Assembly (NCBI GenBank): GCA_033557465.1
Contig: CM066033.1
Coordinates: forward strand, 903,366,808 to 903,430,807
From: Ichthyophis bannanicus
Taxonomy: Eukaryota; Chordata; Amphibia; Gymnophiona; Ichthyophiidae
DNA: 64,000 bases
Direction of reading: 5' to 3'
Shown: in pieces, positions 49,951-59,109 of the stretch
Layout of the letters: each line of letters begins with the position of its first letter
How positions within the stretch are numbered: the first letter of the stretch is position 1
Notes under the pieces: generated by a model
What the model was told of the DNA's origin: nothing
Seen by the model: only the letters and a program-made list of their open reading frames with translations
Database searches by the model: none
Made by a program: the position numbers and the translations under genes

Positions 49951-51437
49951 AGGCTGCTCGGGACATGAACTTTGAGCATTCCCGAATGCCAGTGGACAAG
50001 GCCAGGAACCTCCGTAAGGGTTCCTCGGACAAACCAGCGGAGAATCCGGCTAGCTCTTTAGCCAGATCTCGGAGATATATGCCCATGTATAGCTGGTAAG
50101 TCTGGACACGACATGCGAGCATAGAGCCCTGGAAACACTTCTTACCAAGGCCATCCAGGTTACGGGGCCTCCCTGCCAGGAGGCACCGAGGAGTGCATCT
50201 TCTGGCTCTTAAGACGATGCATGGCCGATTCCACTACCATGGAATGGTGTGGTAGCTGTGCCTTTTGAAAGCCAGGGCTCTTGCGGACTCGATAGATAGA
50301 ATCGACCCGCTTGCTCAGGACCGGCGAGGAGGCCGGACTCTCCCACATGCAGAAGAGTAGTCGTTCCAGCATAGGAGGAACCGGTACAGTAAAGTGTTCC
50401 CTTGCGGGAGAGTCATACTGGAGGGCGTCGAGCTCTTCGGCTCGAGGCTCCTCCTCGGGGTCCGCAGGGAAGGCCAAAGCCTTGGCCATATCCCTGACGA
50501 AGTCCGAGAACCGGGCATCCTCCGGGGGGGACTGCTTCCGAGGCTCGGACTCCGGTGAGTCCGAGGGGACACACCGAGTCCGGAAAGAATCAGGCGACTC
50601 TTCCTCTTCAGACTCCCAGACCGACTCCGACGAGGACTCGGTGGGGTCGGCTCGGGCAGGGCGCGGCGCCTGCCGCCCCGACGCCGAGGGAGTCGGCGTC
50701 GGCGACCTCGGTCCCGAACGGGAGGCCGAGGGTGACCTCGACCGAGGATCGACTCGAGTTCGCATCGACTCGAGGATCGGCTCGGTCTCCGGGGTTGATT
50801 AGGACGTCGACGTCCCGGCGGTCGGGGCAGCGGCGCCAGCGAGGCCAGCGAGCAGTGCCCGCTGCTGGTCCATGAAGGCAGACAGTCTGCTCTCCAAGGC
50901 CGTCAACCTGAGTCCGAGCTCAGGTGACCCAGCAGCCCCCGACTCGGGCCCCGACGTCGGCTGTCGCGGAGGCGAGTCCAGAAGGACCACAGGACTTACC
51001 CGAGCAGGCATCACCGACTCCAGGCGAGGTCGCTTTGTGAGGTGTTCCTTCTCCACGGACCCGGGGCGGCTGTCGGGGCTATGCGACCTGGCCCTCGCGG
51101 AACCAGGAGCGTCCACCGACGCCGCCCTCGCGGGTTTCACCTTCCGACGATGGTCCCCGGAGGGAGAACCCCGGTCGGAGGAACTCCGGCGACGGTCCGA
51201 GCTGGAGCCTTTGGACGCGGAGGCCTCCGACGAGGTCCGGGTACGGCTGGGGTCAGCGAAGATTCTATCACGCTGATGCCGCCGACTTCTCAACGCTTTT
51301 GAGGACATTTTGCCGCAGGGCTCACAGATCAGTTCCTCATGATCCGGGCCCAGGCAGCGGAGGCAAAAGTCGTGTGTGTCAGTTAGTGACATATTTCGGT
51401 CACACTGACCACACCGCTTAAAACCACTGGCAGCCAT
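49529..51437 (-). pseudogene. DIRS gag-like ORF1 of B, with one stop and one frameshift
   Basis: From the ATG at 51437: CGQCDRNMSLTDTHDFCLRC, LGPDHEELICEPC, then a Ser/Arg-rich region (DRRRSSSDRGSPSGDHRRK) and a LTALESRLSAFMDQQRALL segment. An in-frame TAA at 50799-50801 follows TAGTSTS. The same frame then continues (50765-50160) through MLERLLFCMWESP, GFQKAQLPHHSMVVESAM to SSVPPGREAP, where it ends at 50160. In another frame, 50122-49529 carries the AAAGIGARRQAWLQSSDLEP block and the basic C-terminus. A single indel near 50160 separates them. A read-through or frameshift product cannot be excluded, but the plain reading is a broken gag. Confidence 0.85.
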
Positions 51438-51679
51438 CGGGGGAAAAAGGGCCCCTGCGAGGTCAAAGGACCGGGCTGCCAGGGAAAAACGAAAACGAAA
51501 GCTGACTAAGTCAGAAAAACCGAAAAAAAGGAAGAGGACTCGTGACCGGCGTCGCGAGTCCGGGCGGGAAAAAGACCGGCGTCGAACCGAAGGAAAAAGA
51601 ATAAAATACTGAAGAAATATCGACTTTTTCGCGGGGACAAGACGGGGACGTCTGTAGGGCTCCGCGGAAAAAAGAAGAC

Positions 51680-51837
51680 TGGCTAAGATGGCACCCTTGG
51701 GCGGGAAGAGGACCGCGCATGCGCGCTGCAATTCCCAAAGGCTTTCTTTGAAAGCTGGGGAAAATTGCTCCGCAAGGGCTCCGTCGGCGCCGACGTCACC
51801 CATAAGTGAGGACTGACTTCCTGCTTGGTCCTGGAGA
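51680..51837. repeat. Right inverted terminal repeat of DIRS B
   Basis: Reverse complement of the left repeat, containing tgcgcatgcgcgc-like alternating sequence (51714-51726) and cggcgccgacgtcaccc near the end. It ends at cctggaga (51837), and A resumes. Confidence 0.93.
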
Positions 51838-52460
51838 ATATCTGGTATCAAAACTTTCGGGATGGAGGGTAGGAGTTGCTCTAAGTCTGAAAGAGATGAT
51901 GGAGAACAGCCCAGCCAAACATGGCATCCCAGCGGGAGTCCTTGTCCAGACAGTAGTGAGCAGCAAAAGTATGGACCGAAGACCAAGTTGCTGCTTTGCA
52001 GATTTCATCAATAGCCACAGAGCGTAGATTGCCATTGAGATAGCCATGGGCCTAACATTATGGGCAGTGACATGACCTTCAAGGGATAGGCCTGCCGCAT
52101 CATAAGCAAAAGTGATGCAGTCTGCTATCCATTTGGAGAGGGATACTGGCAATCCCATATGACACGGGTCAAAGGAGATGAACAATTGAGAATATTTTCG
52201 GTGTTCTCTGAAGGTAGAATACCAAAGCACGTTTACAGTCCAGAGTGTGGAGGGTTGCCTCTGCCTTAGATGAATGCGGTCTAGGGAAAAAGACAGGAAG
52301 GTAAACTGCCTGATTCAGATGAAAGTGAGAAACCACTTTCGGCATGAAGTGAGGATGAGTCCTAAAGACAACCTTGTTATGATGGAATTGAGTGTAAGGC
52401 GGGTTGGCCACCAAGACTTGAAGCGCACTAATGCATCTTGCTGAACTTGAGCGAGGTCAT
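51838..52460 (-). pseudogene. Tyrosine recombinase C-terminus of DIRS copy A
   Basis: The minus strand reads LVANPPYTQFHHNKVVFRTH, VVSHFHLNQAVYLPVFFPRP, then FISFDPCHMGLPVS, GLSLEGHVTAHNVRPMAIS (HxxR present), and then frameshifted sequence in place of the catalytic Tyr block. The first Arg block is just beyond the preserved end. It continues to align weakly to about 52560. Confidence 0.8.
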
Positions 52461-52587
52461 GGCTAAGGGTTTGAAGAGTGGTTTGAGAAGTTGCCCCAGA
52501 ACAACATTAAGGTCCCATGCCACTGGTGGTGGTCTGATGGGAGGCTTGGTTAAGAGAAGACTATTTCAGCTCCATTGGTTCCACATT

Positions 52588-52780
52588 GCATTCAATTTCA
52601 ACAATTTTTTTTTGTGGACTTTAAATGGCAAGTTATTGATCATGTTCCAATAGATCCCCGAGAGGGAGACAGGGAGCAAAGATTACAGCTTCTTGAGCAA
52701 CGCTGAATTTTTCTTCTCAATACAGTCTCTCCTGATGGTTTACATTTAGAAATAGACTCGTGGAGCATTCTTACATGACT
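52588..52780 (+). pseudogene. Penelope GIY-YIG endonuclease, C-terminal relic
   Basis: The plus strand, partly frame-shifted, reads FKWQVIDHVPIDPREGDREQ, RLQLLEQR, then LLNTVSPDGLHLEIDSWSIL with a terminal stop. It parallels the 24.5-kb Penelope fragment (WRILDHAPL..RGGDRDS..YTLNTITPIGLNQSLDWWSIL). Confidence 0.7.
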
Positions 52781-52799
52781 TTTTATTTTTTCAATTCTC

Positions 52800-52960
52800 A
52801 CTATACACTCTTTTTGCCTTTCAGTTTACCCCCTTGCATCTTCATGTTATGCCCTCTAGTTCTGCAGCTTCCCCATCTTTGGAAGAGGTTTGTTTGTTCA
52901 TTAATACTCTAAGTATTTAAATGTCTAAATCATATCTCACCACACTGTCTCCAACAGTTA
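52800..52960 (-). pseudogene. CR1 LINE C-terminal relic
   Basis: The minus strand reads RYDLDI*ILRVLMNKQTSSK-like sequence with GEAAELEGIT..., the decayed counterpart of the GDMIEMFKYLRGINVQGESLF region in the 27.5-kb CR1. Confidence 0.5.
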
Positions 52961-53039
52961 TCTGACGGCCTCATTCTGACCTTACACACCCTCTCTGGCA
53001 TCCATTACCACTGGAAAAGCAATTTATACCCATTCTCTT

Positions 53040-55690
53040 GTAAGGGAGTGGCCACAGACAGCTTGGCTATACTCTGGACTATCACATCCCACGCCTCTAT
53101 TTCTCACATCACCGCCAAGTCCTGCTCCCATTTAGTCATATAACCCAGTTTCTCGGGTCCCCGCATAGCTTACGATAGATCCGGACAGAATTCCTTTCTG
53201 TCCTAGGGTTCCCAAACAGGTAATTTCAAACCAGCCCCTCTCTTTCCAGAGATCTAGCCATACCTCTCGCTGCCGTAAGAAGGCACATACTTGAAGATAA
53301 TTATAGTGGTCCTGCTCTACCAAATGGTAAAGGTCCCATATCCCCTCAAAATCCCCCCTCCCCCCCTCCTGGTGTATTATCTGTGAGACCTGACCAAGGC
53401 CCTGCTCTGCCCACCGATGGAGTACTGCTATTCCCGGACCTTCTCCCACCTCAAAACATGCCATCAATGGCATAATCTGTGAGCACTGCCTACCTCCCAG
53501 TACTTCCCGCCGATATTGCTGCCATAGCGACAGGGTGTGATATACAAAGGAGTTAATCCCCCACCCCCATCCACCCCACCAGACCAAGCATTCCAGGGCT
53601 TCTGGGGGAGGGAGGCCTCCTCCAATAACACCCAATGTTTCTGTCGCTCCCTGGGCCAGGAGTAGACAGCCCACAGCTGTGCAGCTGCATAATACTTCTT
53701 AAAATTTGGGACTCCCAGGCTATCCTTTGCCCGCGCCCCCTGCAAGATCCATGTCGCCACTCTAGGGGCTCAATTCTGCCAAATGAATCACTCCCCTTCT
53801 TTTGTAACTGCTGTAAAACTCTTAGAGGCACTAATATCGGCAAAACCTGGAAGAGGAATAGAAAGCATAGAAGCAAGAGCATCTTTACGCCCAAACCAAG
53901 AGACATAACCTCATCCCCATCTCCTAAGCATACCCTCCACCGCCCCTAACAATTTCCTATAGTTCAATTCATATAAATCCCCCAGCTGGCTCCCAATTTG
54001 CATCCCCAGGTACCAGATAGATTGTTTTGCCCAGTGAAAAGGATATCTCTCTTGCAAGCGGTCCCGCTGTTCATCAAGTACCATCAAGTTCAATATTTCA
54101 GACTTTATCCAATTTATACGAAACCCATATTCCCAAATTTCCCATATAATAAGAGGTAGAGGAATAAGCGGACGGGTAACTGTCAAAATAATATTGTCCA
54201 CAGAAAGCAATATCCGATAATCTCCATGTCCAACCACAACACCCCGTATATCTGTGCTCATTCTAACCCGCACTGCTAGGGGCTCGATAGACAGAGCAAA
54301 TAGGAGGGGTGACAGGGGGCACTTCTGACGCATACCCTGCCCCTGAGGAAAAAAGCTAGAATATCCCCCATAAACCTGAACACATGCCTTTGGGTTCCGA
54401 TATAAAGCGTTCACCCAATCCGTTCGAGCACTTGAAACAGGAAAGTCCAGGACACGTGATCAAACGCTTTTTCAGTATCTAGGGAGAGTAACAGGACTGG
54501 GTTATTCATCCATCCAGCCAACCATACCAAATTAAAAATTTTGTGAACATTACCTGCTGTCAGTCAGGCATGAAGCCAGCCTGGTCCTTGTGAATCAGTC
54601 ACCCAATCACCCCATTAAGACAGTTTGCCAAAATTTTAGCCAACAACTTCGTGTCCAGATTAAGCAGAGAGATGGGTTGGTAGGAAGCACAGACCTGTGC
54701 ATCTTTCCCCTCTTTTGGTATCAAAGATATTCCTGGCCAGCCCATATCTGCCAAGGCTTCACCCTCTCTGGGCAGGTTAAACAATCACACCAAATGGCCC
54801 ACCAGGGTCCCACCAAATTTTTTTATAAAAAGGGGGCAGTCAGCCCATCTAGGGCTCAGGCTTTATCCACCATAAGTGTCTTAATAGCTTGTAATACTTC
54901 CTCCTCCCCGATTGTTCTATCCAGTTCCATCACCTCTAAGCATTGCAAAAGTATAGACCCCAAATAGCTAGAAATGTACCCTCTCAGGGAGATGGGGCGG
55001 CTGCACAGAGTCTCTGATAAAATGTAGCAAATTCTGTCCTAATCATTTGCTCAGTTCTTAAAAACGAACCCCCTGATGTTTTAATCTGCAAAATATGGGA
55101 TCTTATCTTGCGCTGTTTTAAACGTTGAGACATATTTCCTGTTGAGCTATATATTTACCTTTTTCATAAGACTCTTGGCAGAGTAGTTTCATGTAGTAAC
55201 GAATAGCTGCAGCCTCCAATGCATTCAATTGCACTCGAACCGCCAATACTTGCCCTGTATACTTCCCCCCCTGGCTCCCTCGCATCAGCCTCCTCCAGAC
55301 TCAAATGCTGACGAAGCTGTACCTCGTGTGCCTCCCGTTCCCTCTTGATTCATGCCCCCTATTTGACCAGAACTCCTGTCAAAATTGCTTTAAACCCATC
55401 CCACATCATTCCCACCCTACCTCCCAGTTGTCATTCCTACTAAAATATTCCGGTATTAGTTCTCCACCTCATTCAACACCCGTATATCCTCCAACAATGA
55501 TTCATTCAGTTTCCAGAATTGGGGGTCCCTGCTCTCCCCCTTTCACTGAGAACCTCACCTCTACCGGTGCATGGTCTTTCCATGTAACAGCCTCCATCTC
55601 GGCTCCTCAAAGCCTCCCTGCTACCTCCTTCCCCAACCACAGAGCATCTAACCAGGAATAAGAGCCATGGATGGGGAAAACAAAATGAAA
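53040..55690 (-). pseudogene. L1/Tx1-type LINE relic, ORF2
   Basis: The minus strand carries degraded RT boxes: ISLIPKEGKDAQVCASYQPI, SLLNLDTKLLAKILANCL (54784-54599), then ALYRNPKACVQVYGG, GMRQKCPLSPLLFALSIEPL (54414-54290), LSVDNIILTV where FADD should be (about 54205), and RINWIKSEILNL. The C-terminal thumb region continues in 53906-53132 (VCAFLRQREVWLDLWKERGW). From 55690 to 54985 only faint endonuclease-like similarity remains. It is an older and more diverged copy than the L1 at 8696-14702. The ends are unclear. Confidence 0.75.
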
Positions 55691-55779
55691 ACTATCATTT
55701 ACCCAGGTGGTAAAAATGCCAGGCGTGTATCAAACAGTGCTGCTTAAAATGCTGGTCCGAACGCTATCTGCTTGCCTTG

Positions 55780-56260
55780 ATTGTACCCAGTATAAATTTA
55801 CAAATAAAGATAGGAAGAAACCTATATTTATAAATGACCTGGAAATGAGAAAATTGAGTGAGATCATAAAATTTGAAGATGAACCGAATTATTCAAAGTA
55901 GTTAAATTACATGTGGATTGTGAGAAATTGAAGAAGGACCTTGGGAGACTGAGCATCCAAATGACAGATGAAATTTAATGTGGATAAGCATGAAATGATG
56001 TACATAGGGAACAATAACCTCAATTATAGCTACACATTGCTAGGTTGCACTCAGAAAAAAGGCTCTAGGCTCATCATGGACAACACATTGACATCCTCCC
56101 AGTGTGCAATGAAATCTTCTGCCCAGTGTTGGTTCAAAAAAAAAGCAAACAGTTTTAGGAATTATTAGAAAAGGAATACAGAATAAAACAAATATTGTAT
56201 TGCCTCTGTATCATTTCATTGTGCAACCACGCTTTGCGTATTATATCATAGGCTAACATC
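55780..56260 (+). pseudogene. CR1 LINE ORF2 relic
   Basis: The plus strand reads FINDLEMRKLSEIIKFEDEP (FADD box decayed to FEDE), then MKFNVDKHEMMYIGNNNLNYSY, then LIMDNTLTSSQCAMKSSAQC. These match the long CR1 at 61150-61480. It is highly decayed. Confidence 0.75.
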
Positions 56261-57300
56261 TCCAAGGACTACTTCAGAAGAACTACTGTACATCTGATGG
56301 TCCTGCAGGTGATTCAGAGCCATGCTGCCTTCCATTGGAATGGCTGTCTTCTTAGTGAGCGTGGACATCAACCGATGCACCCTGGGCACCACATGATAAA
56401 GTCTACCATTGAATGGGCCACCTTAAGACTGGCATCAAGGGTATCTCATTCTATCATAACCATCTCCTTAATTGCTTGGCGCACCAGGAAGCCTTAATGC
56501 TCTCCAACAAAGGATCATCTGCTGTCACTACGTTCACCGGCTTTCCCCTTGAAATCTTAAGTATCATGACAGGCTGCGTAATAAGGGAACAGAGTTTCTT
56601 TTTACTAAAAATCATCATGCATCTTCACCTGTAGGGACTTCATTCTCCTCCAGAGGATCTTCTATGAGATCTGGCAGGGGGTCATCTTCTTCCCCCAGTG
56701 AGCCTTTGGATAAGTCCTCCAGCTCTTTCTCATCCAGACCCAACCTCTTGACTGCCCCGGGCCCTGCTTCTGCTGCCCCGAATCCAGACTCCCTACAGCC
56801 TGACCAGTGCCCTGGCCCTGCTTCATAAGGAAGGCTCAGTGCAGAAGAAGCATGAACTCAGGGGAGAAAGACTGAGAGGACCCTCCAGAATCCAACTCCA
56901 AATAGGCTGCAACAGGGCTCAATTTGAAAGGAAGATCCCCAGCAATTGCCTGTGCTCCTAAAATAGCAGCAGCTCCCACAGCACTGTACTCAGCATTAAC
57001 CATGCATTTTTATTGGGCGTCACTATCATGCTAGAGATCTGCTGCACTACCGTCACCAGCTTTACTGTCTCCAAAACCACATTTTTCTCTGAACGGCACT
57101 CATCTACTCTTTTCCCATTTTTATATCTCGCTCACCCCTCTCGACCATCCCCCTTCCCTTATGACCAGGAAGGGGGAAGAGAACATAGAAAAAGAAAATG
57201 AATAGAAATAAGTGTAAGAATAATAATAAGAAAGAGAGGGATCAGCCCCTCTATTTCAACAGCCCCTCTATTTCTAGTCTTGAAGGACTAGAAAGGGGGA
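56261..57300. other. Unassigned interval
   Basis: No gene or repeat family was recognised. Short frames are present on both strands. 57180-57260 is purine-rich. Confidence 0.35.
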
Positions 57301-57421
57301 CTGTTACTTCTGGAGAGAAATCTGCAACTGTGAGTATATACTTCTGGTAATTTTCTAAAAAGAATTCTTTGTATTAAAGCTACTTAATCTGTGAACCCAC
57401 TGTTTTTTGTTGGATCAGTTA

Positions 57422-57810
57422 GGGCCTAGTAGCAGCAATTAAAGTTTGAATTTAAAACACAGAGGAGAACTTTCTGGTTACATTTCATACCCAGCAGAGA
57501 GCTTGTAGTTTAAATTTAATAGTCACTCAGGGCCAAGTAACAGCAAAGTACTTTTAGTTTAAATTTAACACACAGAAGAGAGCTTTCTGGTTACATTTGG
57601 AACCCAGCAGAGAGCTTGTAGTGTACATTTAATAGTCACTCAGGGCCTAGCATCAGAAAAGTACTTTTAGTTTTAAAACACAGAAGAGAGCTTTCTGGTT
57701 AAATTTAGAACCCAGCAGAGAGCTTGTAGTTTAAATTTCATAAGAAGTTAGAGCCTAGCAGCAGCTAAGAGCTATAATTTAAATCTAATCAGAATTTAGC
57801 TTACCTCAGC
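57422..57810 (+). repeat. Tandem monomers in the CR1 5' region
   Basis: Three units, 57422-57529 (108 bp), 57530-57642 (113 bp) and 57643-57750 (108 bp), plus a partial fourth to about 57810. Each begins ggcc(t/a)ag(t/c)a(g/a)cag and contains gagctttctggtta and cagcagagagcttgtag. Tandem 5'UTR monomers often act as LINE promoters, as in mouse L1. That role is inferred here. Confidence 0.9.
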
Positions 57811-58116
57811 AGCACAAGACAGGGTACTGTGTAACAGCCCTCTTTTAATAAGTTATTTCCCTCCCTCCCTCCCCACACCCACCCACCCCTGGGATAATCA
57901 TAGCTTTATAGGTACTTACACATCTTAAAAGACAGGAGGTGCTTTCAGGTGAAGCTCATTACCCAAATCAGTCATACACTAAGGACCTGAGATTAATTAA
58001 GCTTCAGGTGAACAAGGTATATTAAACGTATTAGGTACAGTTTTATTGGTATAAATACCCATAGCAACCCCTAGTAAGTAAGAACTTAAAGATCTAGACA
58101 CAAACTTAAAACTAAG

Positions 58117-59022
58117 ATGCAGACAGCAGTCCAGCAGCGGGATGGGGGCTTTCCAGTCTTTTGCATTGAGTGTCACATGTATGATTTTCTCCCAGTTGGT
58201 GAGAGGTCTTACGTGTGCACTAGGTGCAAGGAGCTCTTTGCTCTCAGGGAACAAGTCCATTCTCTAGAGGCTGAAGTAGCAGACTTGGAAAACATAAGAC
58301 AGACAGAGAGGTACATAGACGAGACCTACAGGGATATAGTCCTGAAGTCCCACCTCCAGTCTGGCAGCACCCCTGTTGCCATGGAGGAGAGAGGTCACGT
58401 GACAGGAGAGCATCACCCTGGTGTGGCAGGAAGTGATCCTGTAACTAGGACCTGTCCTCCAGGTGATGTAAAACCCTCTCGCACCGAGGAAGTTTCTCCA
58501 GGGCCATGTGCCCATGAGGGAAGGGTTAGGATAGTTGGTGATTCGATCATTAGGCATGTAGATAGCTGGGTGGCTGGTGGATGTGAGGATCGCCTGGTAA
58601 CATGCCTGCCTGGTGCGAAGGTAGCGGACCTCACGTGCCACCTAGATAAGGTCTTAGATAGTGCTGGGGAGGAGTCTGCTGTCTTGGTACATGTCGGTAC
58701 CAATGACATAGGAAAATGTGGTAGGGAGGTTCTGGAGGCAAAATTTAGGCTTTTAGGTAGGAAGTTGAAATCCAGAACTTCCATGGTAGAATTCTCCAAA
58801 ATGCTTCCTGTTCCACATGTAGGACCCAAAAGGCAGGCAGAGCTCTGGAGTCTCAATGCGTGGATGAGACAATGGTGCAGAGATGAGGGTTTTGGATTTG
58901 TTAGGAACTGGGGAACATTCTGGGGAAAGGAGGGGCTCTTCCGAAGGGATGGGCTTCACCTTAACCGGGATGGAACCAGGCTACTGGCATTAACCTTTAA
59001 AAAGGAGATAGAGCAATTTTAA
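58117..59022 (+). CDS. CR1 ORF1 protein with Cys motif, coiled coil and SGNH esterase domain
   Basis: An intact 301-codon frame. Residues about 16-45 hold CIECHMYDFL and YVCTRCKEL (CxxC pairs, zinc-binding-like). Residues 43-65 form a heptad region (LREQVHSLEAEVADLENI). Residues about 137-300 form an SGNH hydrolase-like domain: VGDSIIRHVD (block I, catalytic Ser), VLVHVGTNDIGK (block III, GTND), FGFVRNWG, RRDGLHLNRDG (block V, DGLH with Asp and His). Esterase and PHD-like domains are known in CR1 ORF1. The frame ends at TAA 59020-59022, and ORF2 follows. All three catalytic signatures are present, so the enzyme fold may be functional. The biochemical substrate is unknown. Confidence 0.92.
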   Translation: MQTAVQQRDGGFPVFCIECHMYDFLPVGERSYVCTRCKELFALREQVHSLEAEVADLENIRQTERYIDETYRDIVLKSHLQSGSTPVAMEERGHVTGEHHPGVAGSDPVTRTCPPGDVKPSRTEEVSPGPCAHEGRVRIVGDSIIRHVDSWVAGGCEDRLVTCLPGAKVADLTCHLDKVLDSAGEESAVLVHVGTNDIGKCGREVLEAKFRLLGRKLKSRTSMVEFSKMLPVPHVGPKRQAELWSLNAWMRQWCRDEGFGFVRNWGTFWGKEGLFRRDGLHLNRDGTRLLALTFKKEIEQF

Positions 59023-59109
59023 ACTAGATATTAGGGGAAAGCAGACAGTCACCCAAGAGCGGATGGTTTAGAAGAATGTATCCTTGAAGGATACTACCAA
59101 AAGCAGAGA

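Larger units (their letters stand above)
46071..51837 (-). mobile_element. Best-preserved DIRS retrotransposon, copy B
   Basis: A 5.77-kb element with inverted terminal repeats (46071-46260 and 51680-51837) and an ICR (46346-46443) whose halves complement the left and right ends. Minus-strand order: 5' repeat, gag ORF1 (51437-49529), RT-RNase H-methyltransferase ORF (49950-47617), tyrosine recombinase ORF (about 47640-46580), ICR, 3' repeat. Overlapping ORFs and the lack of a target duplication are normal for DIRS. It sits inside DIRS copy A. The gag frame has a stop and a frameshift. The enzymatic frames are open. Confidence 0.95.
45621..52560 (-). mobile_element. DIRS copy A, interrupted by DIRS copy B
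   Basis: The left part, 45621-46070, has the left terminus (aagcatagttactcacctg), the terminal repeat and the ICR (about 45875-45980). The right part, 51838-52560, has the 3' end of the tyrosine recombinase. In element B the same two segments are separated by only about 100 bases, so A is continuous apart from the B insertion. The rest of A (RT, gag, 5' end) is missing beyond 52560, where a Penelope relic begins. Confidence 0.85.

Noticed and set aside
57422..57810. CRISPR-like array
   Set aside because: The units are contiguous with no unique spacers and lie directly upstream of a CR1 ORF1 in a vertebrate genome.
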